The notes under the pieces are model-generated. The model saw only the letters and a program-made list of their open reading frames with translations. It searched no databases and was not told the DNA's origin. From positions 2,408,001-2,472,000 of the forward strand of contig NZ_CP133217.1 of assembly GCF_030930995.1 (NCBI RefSeq): 64,000 nt of DNA, in the 5' to 3' direction. The stretch's first letter is position 1. Each line of letters starts with the position of its first letter. Positions 53,829 through 62,800 of this stretch are shown here, in pieces. The position numbers and the translations under genes were made by a program. Source of the DNA: Thiothrix subterranea. GTDB taxonomy: Bacteria > Pseudomonadota > Gammaproteobacteria > Thiotrichales > Thiotrichaceae.

Positions 53829-55540
53829 TTGCGTGCTTTTAAGCCGAAGATAGCCAGTAAACCTAACAAGAGTGCGCTTAGTGGCAAGCTGCCGCCACCA
53901 CCACCGCTGGTTGATGCGGCTACTTGAGGTTCGCTCGATGTATTGTTGGTCGATGTATTGTTGGTCGATGTATTGTTGGTCGATGTATTGTTGGTCGATG
54001 TATTGTTGGTCGATGTATTGTTGGTCGATGTGCCAGCATTAGTTGATGTGCCAGCGTTAGGATTGTCGCTTGAGCTGGGTGCTTGTTGGGTGCGATATTT
54101 CAGACGCTCAATGACATTGCGGGTAATACGCCCTACTTGCGGGTCATTTAAACCTTCTGCCCAGTCGATGGTAGGAGCAACAAAAACTGTTCCGCTGGTT
54201 GTTGTTGGTTTAAACACCCCAAGGGTTCCCCAGCCGCGTTCATTGTGATTGTTTGGCACAATACCAGGGATACCAGAAGGCGAATTGATCGCAAATGCGG
54301 GAGTGGTTGCCAAAATTTGAAAGTTAGTTGGGGTACCATCTTCACCTGTTACGACAGGCTTACCATTTACCATTTTGAATAATGCGCCATCCACTTCGTA
54401 ACCGACCACTCCGGACTCACGCCCAAAAATCCGTCCATTACTCAAGTCTGTGCCTTCAAATGCCCAGTGTGAAGCGTCTGTTACCGTGAAACCTTCGTTA
54501 GGGTGATGAATTCCACCCTCGGTATAATCTGCGTAACCTCCATGTTTGAAACTAACCCCGGTAGATAGATTTTCGGGTCTGTTAACTGGGGAACTGAACC
54601 AATTGACGGTTACACGACTATTGTCACTTTTTAAAGGATCATCATTGGCATTTTTGTAGCAGATCATGTGCTTATTGTCGGCACTGAAACGCACTTGCCA
54701 CCACATGGTATTGCCACTAAAAATAGCTGCATTACCACCCGCCGCGAGGTAGTTATCCCAGTTATCGCGCATTTCTTTTGACCAGTACTCATTATGCCCA
54801 ACGAGTATGACTAAGTTGTAATGGCTCAATAGTGCGGGGTCATGGTGCAGATCCATCATCGACGCGGCTTCGTAAGTAACACCTTGTTGGTCAAGCCATT
54901 TAACAAATTCACGGTGTTCAGTCCACTGTCCACGTCCAGTCGGACGTTCCATTGAAACCTCTGCTGATGCTTGCCCATACGTGGAGTTGAAGCCATACAT
55001 GGACTTGCCACCAATCGGGGAGTAGGCAATTTTTGTGGGTAAACTGTCCAGCACCAACACTTTGGAATGGCTGCCCGGTTGTGCCGACTTGATCGCAACG
55101 AATTCAGAATAACTGCCGCGACCATTATTGAAACTAAGTTCGTAAATACCACTCGTCAAATGCGAGGGGATGCCAACGTTATAGGCAGAACCCCAGTTCA
55201 AATCATTGTAACTATTAGCACTAGGGGTATAGTTACCTGCGCCACCGAAAGAAGCGCTCGTGACGGCGTTAGGATCTTTGTTGCCTGCACGTTGCATGTG
55301 TATGGCAAAATTAGGTACGGTACTGGCGACATGGACGCGTAATTGCCCACCGGTTTGTACCGTACCCGCTTCAATATAGCCACAAATTTCCGTGAATACG
55401 TCGCCATTTCTAAAGTCACAGGAAACAGCAAACGCACTTGGTGAAAACAGTGTCAGACCGAGCAAGCCCACCGTGCCAATCAGCCCTGTCGCTAACTTGC
55501 CAGTCGCAGTATGAAGGTGATTGGGTAATATAGTAGCCAT
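53822..55540 (-). CDS. Exported LARP-domain (DMFase beta-like) protein with sorting tail
   Basis: This 572-residue protein has a signal peptide ending near SPSAFAVSCDF. The main domain has NLVILVGHNEYWSKEMRDNWDNYLAAGGN and GGYADYTEGGIHHP, similar to the large subunit of N,N-dimethylformamidase and related surface proteins (LARP/DMFA2_C). A short NNTST repeat linker comes next. The tail GGGGGSLPLSALLLGLLA plus KARKP resembles GlyGly-CTERM, which is processed by rhombosortase and linked to type II secretion. The catalytic role is not established here. The start is fixed by GGAGAAG. Confidence 0.78.
   Translation of the reverse strand: MATILPNHLHTATGKLATGLIGTVGLLGLTLFSPSAFAVSCDFRNGDVFTEICGYIEAGTVQTGGQLRVHVASTVPNFAIHMQRAGNKDPNAVTSASFGGAGNYTPSANSYNDLNWGSAYNVGIPSHLTSGIYELSFNNGRGSYSEFVAIKSAQPGSHSKVLVLDSLPTKIAYSPIGGKSMYGFNSTYGQASAEVSMERPTGRGQWTEHREFVKWLDQQGVTYEAASMMDLHHDPALLSHYNLVILVGHNEYWSKEMRDNWDNYLAAGGNAAIFSGNTMWWQVRFSADNKHMICYKNANDDPLKSDNSRVTVNWFSSPVNRPENLSTGVSFKHGGYADYTEGGIHHPNEGFTVTDASHWAFEGTDLSNGRIFGRESGVVGYEVDGALFKMVNGKPVVTGEDGTPTNFQILATTPAFAINSPSGIPGIVPNNHNERGWGTLGVFKPTTTSGTVFVAPTIDWAEGLNDPQVGRITRNVIERLKYRTQQAPSSSDNPNAGTSTNAGTSTNNTSTNNTSTNNTSTNNTSTNNTSTNNTSSEPQVAASTSGGGGGSLPLSALLLGLLAIFGLKARKP
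53937..54026 (-). repeat. 15-bp tandem repeats coding for NNTST linker
   Basis: About six exact copies of a 15-base unit, TGTATTGTTGGTCGA on the plus strand, lie in the same frame and code for NNTST repeats before the sorting tail. The exact identity indicates recent slippage, so copy number probably differs between strains. Confidence 0.85.
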
Positions 55541-55724
55541 ATAATCTTCTCCAGGATCGCTTCCCATAAGTCAATCCTTTGTTCATTGGGGTTATAAGTA
55601 TAGTTATTTTAATCCAAATCCATAGATTTGTATTAATTTACATCATTGTTTTTATTTATGAGCGAATGAGAATACCAAGATTAGACTACATAGCCTCATG
55701 AAGAAGCATTCATAAACCGATAAA

Positions 55725-55739
55725 GTGAAATGATTTCAC
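55725..55739. promoter_or_regulatory. 15-bp palindrome in AT-rich intergenic region
   Basis: GTGAAAT-G-ATTTCAC is a perfect palindrome with one central base. It lies in a 215-base AT-rich gap with no gene and could be an operator for the LARP-domain gene to its left. Function is a guess. Confidence 0.35.
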
Positions 55740-55755
55740 GATGTGCAGAGTGTCT

Positions 55756-55863
55756 TTATAATGCGAATGGGGATAAGTCATTCACAGTAAGAATGACATT
55801 CAGCACTATCATCAGTGCCATGATAGCGATGGCGACGTATAAATTTTTAAGTGAGCGTTCCAT
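55756..55863 (-). CDS. Possible 35-residue membrane peptide
   Basis: Within a longer frame, ATG at 55863 gives MERSLKNLYVAIAIMALMIV followed by a short continuation ending in NDLSPFAL. This is one transmembrane helix with a charged N-terminus. A GGAC lies ten bases upstream. It follows the exosortase H partner gene on the same strand. Support is the shape of the peptide and its position; there is no family match I can name. Confidence 0.4.
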   Translation of the reverse strand: MERSLKNLYVAIAIMALMIVLNVILTVNDLSPFAL

Positions 55864-56008
55864 TGTTATCGTCCATTTTGTCTGAGTGTTTGTCGGTTGC
55901 GAAGTAGACGCTATTTTATAACGATCCTCAAGCTTGCGAATGATCGTGAACACTGGGGTTTTCCCTTGTAAATCCAATATTTGTAATATTTTCCGACAAA
56001 CGGTGTCG

Positions 56009-56620
56009 TTAGCGGGTGAACGATTGTTCCCATTGTGGTGCAAGGTGCAGCAGAAAGTCCCGATTCAGTGCAACCCAGATAATTAATGGTGCAATCATTG
56101 GCAGCAACAACGTGCCGACTTGATACCCTAGCGCAATGAAATCTGCTTCAGTGGAGGAAATGCTTTGCTGTGCTTGAAATGCCGCCCCAACGTCAAAGGT
56201 CAAGGTTTTCAGGACACTGAATGTCATGCTGAATATTTCAGTCGGTAGAATCAAGACGATGCCCCACAGCAGATTCGACCATTTGCGTGCGCTTGGGGTA
56301 GCGAGTATTAACGCCGCCAGCAATGGTAAGCTGTAGCTGTAAATCAATGGGTTCAAGTGAAACCCTAGCACGTCATCACCCACCGGTGGCGAGACGATCA
56401 TCCCAGTGCTATCGTGTCCAAAATTAGAGGCCAACACTAGCATGTGTCCGTCTAAACGTAGCCACATGAGTGCGTCAGGCACAACGATGCTCACGAGTTT
56501 GCCGGTTATCAACGTGATAGGGGCAAGATGGTAGGTAGCACTGATATACCACAGGAAAAATGTCAGTGGAAAAAAAATCAGTACACCCAACATAAAGCGG
56601 TGCAGGGGCTTGTGTGTCAT
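56009..56620 (-). CDS. Exosortase H-associated membrane protein
   Basis: This 203-residue protein has about four to five membrane helices, with PLTFFLWYISATYHLAPI at the start and LLWGIVLILPTEIFSMTFS and LLPMIAPLIIWVAL later. It follows xrtH with a 4-base overlap. In known exosortase H loci a membrane protein of this type sits next to the exosortase, so context gives the assignment. It probably assists sorting at the inner membrane. A longer upstream frame is not the true start. Confidence 0.72.
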   Translation of the reverse strand: MTHKPLHRFMLGVLIFFPLTFFLWYISATYHLAPITLITGKLVSIVVPDALMWLRLDGHMLVLASNFGHDSTGMIVSPPVGDDVLGFHLNPLIYSYSLPLLAALILATPSARKWSNLLWGIVLILPTEIFSMTFSVLKTLTFDVGAAFQAQQSISSTEADFIALGYQVGTLLLPMIAPLIIWVALNRDFLLHLAPQWEQSFTR

Positions 56621-57129
56621 GCTACTGCCTCGGCTGATTTTGTTTGGCGCTGTTGCCCCGGTAAATAACGAATCCACACCAAGAAGACGATAAGGGCATC
56701 CAGCATAATTAAGGCTTGCCAAATGTACAGATGTGCCCAGTCGAATAACGCTTGGCTCCATTGTCCAAGGTAAAATAAACTAATGATTCGCAACAGATTC
56801 ATGCCCTGAATGGCAATAAATCCCCACAATAATCCCGTCAGCTTGTACAGGAAGGGGGCAGGGAACGCCATAATCGCCGCCAGCAATACAATCATCGCCT
56901 CAACCCCATTGCATCCCGGCTCAATCGACACCGCAAAGCCATTCACCGTACTGCGCACGACTTTACCGGCGGTAGCTACATTGGGGTCGAACGCGGTCAT
57001 TAACCAACCGCTCACGTCAGCTAACACGCTTGTCCAAGGCAGAATAACAGCGGTTTGCACGGGTTGAAGCATTTCTACCCCAAACAAAACGCCTTGCACC
57101 AATAGAAACAACAGAAGGAAACGTACCAT
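56617..57129 (-). CDS. xrtH: Exosortase H
   Basis: This 170-residue membrane protein has the exosortase active-site pattern: C73 in SIEPGCNGVEAM, R114 in GMNLLRIISLFYLG and H133 in FDWAHLYIWQ, with several membrane helices. The short length matches exosortase H, which cuts proteins bearing an IPTLxxWG-CTERM tail and transfers them at the cell surface. No protein with such a tail is seen in the window, so substrates lie elsewhere. It starts after a 65-base gap from the small membrane protein gene. Confidence 0.87.
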   Translation of the reverse strand: MVRFLLLFLLVQGVLFGVEMLQPVQTAVILPWTSVLADVSGWLMTAFDPNVATAGKVVRSTVNGFAVSIEPGCNGVEAMIVLLAAIMAFPAPFLYKLTGLLWGFIAIQGMNLLRIISLFYLGQWSQALFDWAHLYIWQALIMLDALIVFLVWIRYLPGQQRQTKSAEAVA

Positions 57130-57194
57130 AGCCCACTTTCTTTTATTTTTATAACGCTATTATTTTAACTGATGTGTTGATGGAAAGGTAGCGT

Positions 57195-57506
57195 TTAAAT
57201 CTGCCGTATGGTGATGTCGCCAACGCTGGGCGTCTTGTTGCATGTACCACAGCGGCGGCGGGTAGCGCATTCACTTTTCATAATGCAATGCCCGATCCAA
57301 AATAAAATGATGCCGCACAGCGTGCAAACGGCAACAAACATCCAGTTGATGTCTTGATGGCGTTCAAACTGGAGTATGGCTCCCATGCTGCCAATGCCCA
57401 CCAGCAACAATAAAGCCACCCATCGGGCAATGCGCATGAAATAAAATACGATGGATTGTTGGCATTCTACGGCTTGTGCATTCACACATTTCGCTTGCTT
57501 TTTCAT
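57195..57506 (-). CDS. Small two-helix membrane protein with Cys-rich tail
   Basis: This 103-residue protein has two membrane helices (VALLLLVGIGSMGAI, WMFVAVCTLCGIILFWIG) and a Cys-rich, basic tail with CATRRRCGTCNK. GGGAG precedes its start, and it overlaps the kinase gene by 4 bases. The four C-terminal cysteines could bind a metal. I know no family. Its coupling to the kinase suggests it may be a partner or substrate. Confidence 0.7.
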   Translation of the reverse strand: MKKQAKCVNAQAVECQQSIVFYFMRIARWVALLLLVGIGSMGAILQFERHQDINWMFVAVCTLCGIILFWIGHCIMKSECATRRRCGTCNKTPSVGDITIRQI

Positions 57507-58354
57507 GATCTGGAACTCCCTGAGTTAACCCTTTGAGATACATCCTGCAACAATCGTACCACCCCGTCGGCTGACTGTAGCCTGTTTTCAGGGAACTTAG
57601 CCAATAAGCCATTCAATAATGGCTGATAAGTAGATAGGTTGTCAGGCAAGCGTGGTATGGGGGCAAGTGCATGTTTTTTCAAGAGTTCAGCCAATGTATT
57701 GGACTCATAGGGTTTGTGACCAACCAGTAACTCATACAGTATTACCCCTAGGGCATATAAATCGGTACGTTCGTCTGGCGAGTCGCCGATAATGCGTTCA
57801 GGGCTTATATAATAAGGTGTGCAATAGATTTCATCTTCACGCAAAAACCCGCTGGCAACCAGCAAACGGGTTTCCAACCCAAAATCCAGCAAAGCTAAGG
57901 ATTGATCATTGCGCACGATGATATTGGAGGTTTTAAGGTCTTGATGCAGCAATCCAATGCCGTGAATCACCCCCAAGGCAAGCGTGATTTCCTCAAACCA
58001 TTGCAAGGCTTGTGCTAACGGGGGAGTACCCGATGTAGCCAAGTGCCGCCGCAACGTGACGCCCTGCACGTATTCCATGGTCATGTAAAGAGCGCCAGAC
58101 GCTATTCCTGCATCCAATGGTCGCACTAGCCCAGGGTGGGCGAGCAAACCTAAAGCTTTGCTTTCTAAAATGAATTCGTCAACTAACTCGTGTGATAAGT
58201 GACTGGCATCAAATTTGAAACGTTTGATCACCACCGGCAAGCCATTGGAATGATGGGTCAGCAAAATGACGGCATTGTCGCTTTCATGCAGCGTGTTGAC
58301 GTATTGATAGCCCGGTAATGCCAGCGGATACTGCGCCAATAAAGGGTGTTTCAC
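57503..58354 (-). CDS. Hanks-type Ser/Thr protein kinase
   Basis: This roughly 283-residue cytosolic kinase has ATP-binding lysine K44 (VVIKRF), E64 (FILESK), catalytic loop HQDLKTSN at 137-144 and DFG at 157-159. HQD replaces the usual HRD, so it would be a non-RD kinase, probably without activation-loop control. The glycine loop is not canonical. There is no transmembrane segment or extra sensor. GTG at 58354 is favoured by AGGAAC before it; a TTG at 58396 is also possible. It overlaps the small membrane protein gene and heads the exosortase cluster. Confidence 0.87.
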   Translation of the reverse strand: MKHPLLAQYPLALPGYQYVNTLHESDNAVILLTHHSNGLPVVIKRFKFDASHLSHELVDEFILESKALGLLAHPGLVRPLDAGIASGALYMTMEYVQGVTLRRHLATSGTPPLAQALQWFEEITLALGVIHGIGLLHQDLKTSNIIVRNDQSLALLDFGLETRLLVASGFLREDEIYCTPYYISPERIIGDSPDERTDLYALGVILYELLVGHKPYESNTLAELLKKHALAPIPRLPDNLSTYQPLLNGLLAKFPENRLQSADGVVRLLQDVSQRVNSGSSRS

Positions 58355-58496
58355 GCCGCTGTTCCTGTGTGGTTGCTCATTAGCCCTCGCTTGCAAGGTG
58401 TTGGTGTTATGATCGGCCTCTACAACTAGTGTAGGACATTCGTCACGGGTGTGTCGTCTTACCTAATGTTAACGGGGAAATTCAGTGCAATCCGAA

Positions 58497-58525
58497 TTGA
58501 CAAACTGGCCTGAGTCACCCATAAT
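58497..58525 (+). promoter_or_regulatory. Strong sigma-70 promoter for rpsF operon
   Basis: TTGACA at 58497-58502, 17-base spacer and CATAAT at 58520-58525. This is close to ideal and fits a ribosomal-protein operon. Start of transcription would be near 58532, leaving a leader of about 75 bases. Confidence 0.8.
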
Positions 58526-58531
58526 TCCGCG

Positions 58532-58605
58532 CTTTTCTATGGGCATCTGCCCAAGATCCTTGCCTCACCATTCATGGGAGGCTTTTAACCCGAAAGGAAA
58601 CTGTC
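58532..58605 (+). promoter_or_regulatory. Leader with hairpins before rpsF
   Basis: The leader holds GGGCATCTGCCC and a second hairpin, GCCTCACC and GGGAGGC, followed by a TTTT and CCGAAAGGA. Many bacteria have an S6:S18-binding RNA in this position that controls the operon. The similarity here is weak, so the regulatory role is a suggestion. Confidence 0.35.
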
Positions 58606-58992
58606 ATGAGACATTATGAAATTGTCTTTCTGGTCCACCCGGATCAGAGTGAACAAGTACCTGCGATGGTAGAACGCTACCGTAGTATGGTGCAGGAAAG
58701 CGGTGGCGCAATCCACCGTTTAGAAGATTGGGGCCGTCGCCAATTGGCTTACCCGATCAACAAGCTGCATAAAGCACATTACGTGCTGATGAATATCGAA
58801 TGCGGCGCGGAAACACTGGCTGAACTGGAAAGCATTTTCCGCTTCAACGACGCGGTTATCCGTAATGTCACCATGCGCACCGACAAGGCTATCACTGAAC
58901 CATCCCCGTTGAGAAAAGACGCGGAAGGCAAGCCTACTAGACGTATGCGTGAAGAAGTACTGTCCGATGATGATTCATCTGACGACGAATAA
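58606..58992 (+). CDS. rpsF: 30S ribosomal protein S6
   Basis: This 128-residue protein has the S6 opening [21 protein letters not shown] and [26 protein letters not shown], with an acidic tail DDDSSDDE at the end. S6 binds 16S rRNA with S18 in the central domain of the small subunit. AAAGGAAAC precedes the start. It is first in the rpsF-rpsR-rplI operon, and the long acidic tail resembles that of E. coli S6, a target of RimK glutamylation there. Confidence 0.97.
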   Translation: MRHYEIVFLVHPDQSEQVPAMVERYRSMVQESGGAIHRLEDWGRRQLAYPINKLHKAHYVLMNIECGAETLAELESIFRFNDAVIRNVTMRTDKAITEPSPLRKDAEGKPTRRMREEVLSDDDSSDDE

Positions 58993-59016
58993 TTACGGTT
59001 GATCTGGAGATAGTTT

Positions 59017-59244
59017 ATGTCACGTCAATTCCGCCGCAAAAAATACTGCCGTTTCACGGCTGAAAAGATCACCGAGATTGATTACAAAGATCTCGACATC
59101 CTGAAAAGCTTTATTACCGAGACCGGTAAAATCGTACCTAGCCGCATTACAGGTACTAAAGCGATTTATCAGCGTCAACTGGCAACCGCTATCAAGCGTG
59201 CGCGTTTCCTCGCGTTGCTGCCATACACTGATCAGCACAAGTAA
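59017..59244 (+). CDS. rpsR: 30S ribosomal protein S18
   Basis: This 75-residue basic protein has [65 protein letters not shown], the standard S18 sequence, and pairs with S6 in the small subunit. A CTGGAG precedes its ATG. A single cysteine is retained at the N-terminus. It lies 24 bases after rpsF. Confidence 0.97.
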   Translation: MSRQFRRKKYCRFTAEKITEIDYKDLDILKSFITETGKIVPSRITGTKAIYQRQLATAIKRARFLALLPYTDQHK

Positions 59245-59256
59245 AAGGTGAGTACG

Positions 59257-59703
59257 ATGCAAATCATTCTTTTGAAAAAAGTGGAAAACCTCGGCACATT
59301 GGGTAGCGTTGTATCCGTGCGTCCTGGTTATGCCCGCAACTTCCTGATTCCGCAAGGCAAAGCGCAAATGGCGACTAAAGCCAATATGGCCGCTTTTGAA
59401 GTCCGTCGCGCTGAATTAGAAGCCGAAGCCGAAGCGATTCTGGCAGCCGCACAAGCGCGTCGTGATCAACTGGCTGAGATGGTGTTGACCATCAAAGGCA
59501 AAGCAGGTAACGAAGGCAAATTGTTCGGTTCGGTTTCCAATATCGAAATTGCCGAAGCTATTCAAGCTGCTGGTATCCAAATCGAACGCCGTGAAATTCG
59601 TATGCCGGATGGCGCGATTCGTCATCTGGGTGAATTTGACGTGGGCGTGCATTTGCACGCTGAAGTCGATACCACCATCAAGGTTGTGGTTGAAGCAGAA
59701 TAA
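59257..59703 (+). CDS. rplI: 50S ribosomal protein L9
   Basis: This 148-residue protein starts MQIILLKKVENLGTLGSVV and RPGYARNFLIPQGKAQMAT, the L9 N-domain, then a long helix and a C-domain with GKAGNEGKLFGSVSNIEIAEAIQ. It binds 23S rRNA near the L1 stalk and helps keep the reading frame. ATG at 59257 is preferred over GTG at 59248 because AAAAGGTG lies before it. The operon ends here at a terminator. Confidence 0.96.
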   Translation: MQIILLKKVENLGTLGSVVSVRPGYARNFLIPQGKAQMATKANMAAFEVRRAELEAEAEAILAAAQARRDQLAEMVLTIKGKAGNEGKLFGSVSNIEIAEAIQAAGIQIERREIRMPDGAIRHLGEFDVGVHLHAEVDTTIKVVVEAE

Positions 59704-59730
59704 TACCTGCATTCATCACACCCGATGATC

Positions 59731-59770
59731 AATGCCCCGTCATGTTTGAATGCGTGACGGGGCATTTTCA
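59731..59770 (+). terminator. Terminator after rplI
   Basis: Stem TGCCCCGTCA and TGACGGGGCA with a 12-base loop, followed by TTTTCATTT. A strong intrinsic terminator closing the rpsF operon. Confidence 0.88.
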
Positions 59771-59836
59771 TTTATCCACAGCTTTCCCACCGTTCTATCC
59801 CTAACGCTTGCCGCTAATTTTCGTTAAACTGCACCC

Positions 59837-62800
59837 ATGGCAGACTCATACGAATCCCTCAAAATCCCCCCTCACTCCATCGAAGCCGAACAATCTGTTC
59901 TGGGCGGCTTGTTGCTGAGTGGCTTAGCTAACGACAGTACCGCGTGGGATACCATTGCGGATAAAATAATCGAAAGCGATTTCTATAGGCAAGATCACCG
60001 CTTGATTTTCCGCGCTATCGCCGATTTGGTGGAAGACAGTAAACCATTGGATTTGGTCACGGTGTCAGAATGGCTCAAGCAACGCAATGAACTGGAAAAT
60101 GCCGGTGGCTTTGCTTATTTGGCGACAATGGCGAAAGACACGCCCAGCGCTGCCAATATCCGTGCGTATGCTGACATCGTGCGTGAAAAATCGGTGCTGC
60201 GCCAATTGATCAGCGTGGGGACAGGCATCGCCGATTCCGCCTTCACTGCCCAAGGTCGCCCCAGCAAAGAATTGCTGGATGAAGCCGAACAAAAGGTTTT
60301 CAAGATCGCAGAGCAAGGCACACGGCAAGGCCAAGTATTCAAACCGCTGAAAAGTCTGCTTAAAGTTACCTTGGCGCATATCGAGGAATTAAGCAAACTC
60401 GATACCAATATTACCGGCGTTTCCACCGGCTACAGCCAATTGGATGAAATGACCTCAGGCTTGCAGAAAGGGGATTTGATCATCGTGGCGGGCAGGCCAT
60501 CCATGGGCAAATGCATTGTTACTGGCAGCCGCGTACTGGATCCGCTCACGGGGCGTTTGGAAGTTATTGACGATTTGGTTGCCCGACAACAAGGTTCGTT
60601 GGCTACGCTAAACGCACAGATGCGTTTGCAAGTCGCGCAACCGTCGCAATATGTTGATGATGGTATCAAACCCGTTTTCCGGGTACGCACGGCGCTTGGG
60701 CGTGAAATCACCACCACGCTGACGCATCCTTTTCTCACGATTGAAGGTTGGAAGCCATTAGCGGATATTCAGGTCGGTAAACGCATTGCAGTACCCCGTA
60801 TTTTGCCGTTTTTTGGCAAAGGCACGCTGTCAGAACAGCGCACTAAACTCATTGCTTATTTTTTAACTGATGGTGGCTTGACGCAAAGTTGCCCGCAATT
60901 CACCAATATTAACCCTCGAATTCGCCAAGATTTTATTGCCGCACTCGACGATTTTCCGGGTGTGCAATGGCGCTTGGAAGACAGCAAGGGGCAACGTACC
61001 CCTAGTATCCGCGTGGCAACTGATACCGTATTTCAGCACGAAGCAAGGCAAGATTTTGCTGCACGCTTTAAACACCGCTTGCAAGAACTTTCCCTAACTT
61101 TGAATGCATTGGCGCGACAATTAGGCGTTGCCGTGGCAACGGTACATTATTGGTCAGTAGGTAAAGCAGTTCCTGCTGGGGATATGTTCGGTATTTTGTG
61201 TCGCGAACTTCAGCTAGAACCCTCGGCATTGATGCCACATGGCAGTGCTGCAACCACCCGTTCTGCGCCAAATCCGGTGACGGAATGGTTACAAACGTTG
61301 GATTTGATGGGCAAAAATGCTTATGAAAAGCGTATACCGGCGCCTGTATATGAATTGCCGCGTGCATTGATGGCGGTTTTTTTGAACCGGGCGTTTGCGT
61401 GTGATGGCAGTGTTTACGTCCAAAACGGTGTTCAAGCGGGTATTTCCTATAGCACGGTTAGCTATGCATTAGCGCGGGATATGCAGCATTTATTGGTACG
61501 TTTTGGCATTCTTGCGAAATTACGCCATCGGCAAGTGCGGTATCAGGGCGAGTATCGTGCCGCTTATGAATTGCGTATTACACATCAGCAACACGTTCGC
61601 CAATTTTTAGAAGAAATTGGCGTGTACGGTAAAGAAGAAGCCGTGCAAAAAGCCTTGACGGTCAGCCAAGAAAAAACACCCAAAGTCATTTTAGATACCT
61701 TGCCAAGCGAAACATGGGCAATTGTTGCAGATTGCAAAAGCGATTTGACCTGGGCGGAATTAGCGCATCGGATGGGGCGTAAACCCGGACATAATTTCCA
61801 TGTGGGTAAGCGCGGCATAGGTCGTGAGTTATTGGCAGAAATGGCAGCCGCGTTATCATCCGAGACACTTGCTACGCTTGCGCACAGTGATCTTTATTGG
61901 GATGAAATTGAATCCATTGATTATTTGGGTGAACAGCAAGTCTATGACTTGAGCGTACCGGATACGCACAATTTTGTTGCGGATGATGTGTTGGTACATA
62001 ACACCACCTTTTCGATGAATATCGCCGAATACGCCGCCGCGCACAAAAAACTTCCAACAGCCGTATTCAGCATGGAAATGCCCGCCGAACAGCTCACTTT
62101 GCGTTTGCTTTCTTCGATGGGGCGGGTGGATCAACACCGCATTCGGACGGGCAAACTCACCGACGAAGATTGGCCGCGCATTGCCACGGCGGTGAAAATT
62201 TTTGCCGATGTACCCATGTTCATCGACGACAGCCCCGCACTTTCCCCAACCGAAGTTCGCGCCCGCGCCCGCCGCTTAATGCGTGAACACGGGCAACTCG
62301 GCTTGATTGTGTTGGATTACTTGCAATTGATGCAAACCGGCACGAGCACCGACAATCGCACGGCGGAAATTTCCGAAATCTCACGCGGTTTGAAGTCGTT
62401 GGCAAAGGAGCTCGCTGTTCCCGTGATTGCATTGTCACAGCTCAATCGCAGCTTGGAACAACGCCCCAATAAACGTCCAGTGATGTCGGATTTACGTGAA
62501 TGCGTTACCGGCGATACCTTGGTTATGTTGGCAGATGGGCAGCGCGTACCTATCCGTGATTTGGTTGGGCAAACGCCTAGCGTTGTGTCGGTGAATGCTG
62601 CTGGACAATTGGAAACTGCCGTTACGGATTTAGTGTGGTCAGTTGGTAAGAAAGAAACCGTGCGTGTTAGCTTTGCCAGTGGGCGAACGATTTGTTGTTC
62701 CAAAGAACACCGTTTACGCGCCTTGTGGGATTGGCAATATGCTGGAGAATTGCAACCCGGCGACCGTATTGCATTGGCACATCATTTACCAGAACCAGCA

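Noticed and set aside
53937-54026. Short tandem repeats as a CRISPR array
   Set aside because: The 15-base units are contiguous without spacers and are in frame inside a gene, coding for NNTST.
56617-57129. LARP-domain protein as the substrate of exosortase H
   Set aside because: Its tail has GGGGGSLPLS and no IPTLxxWG motif, so it does not match the known signal.
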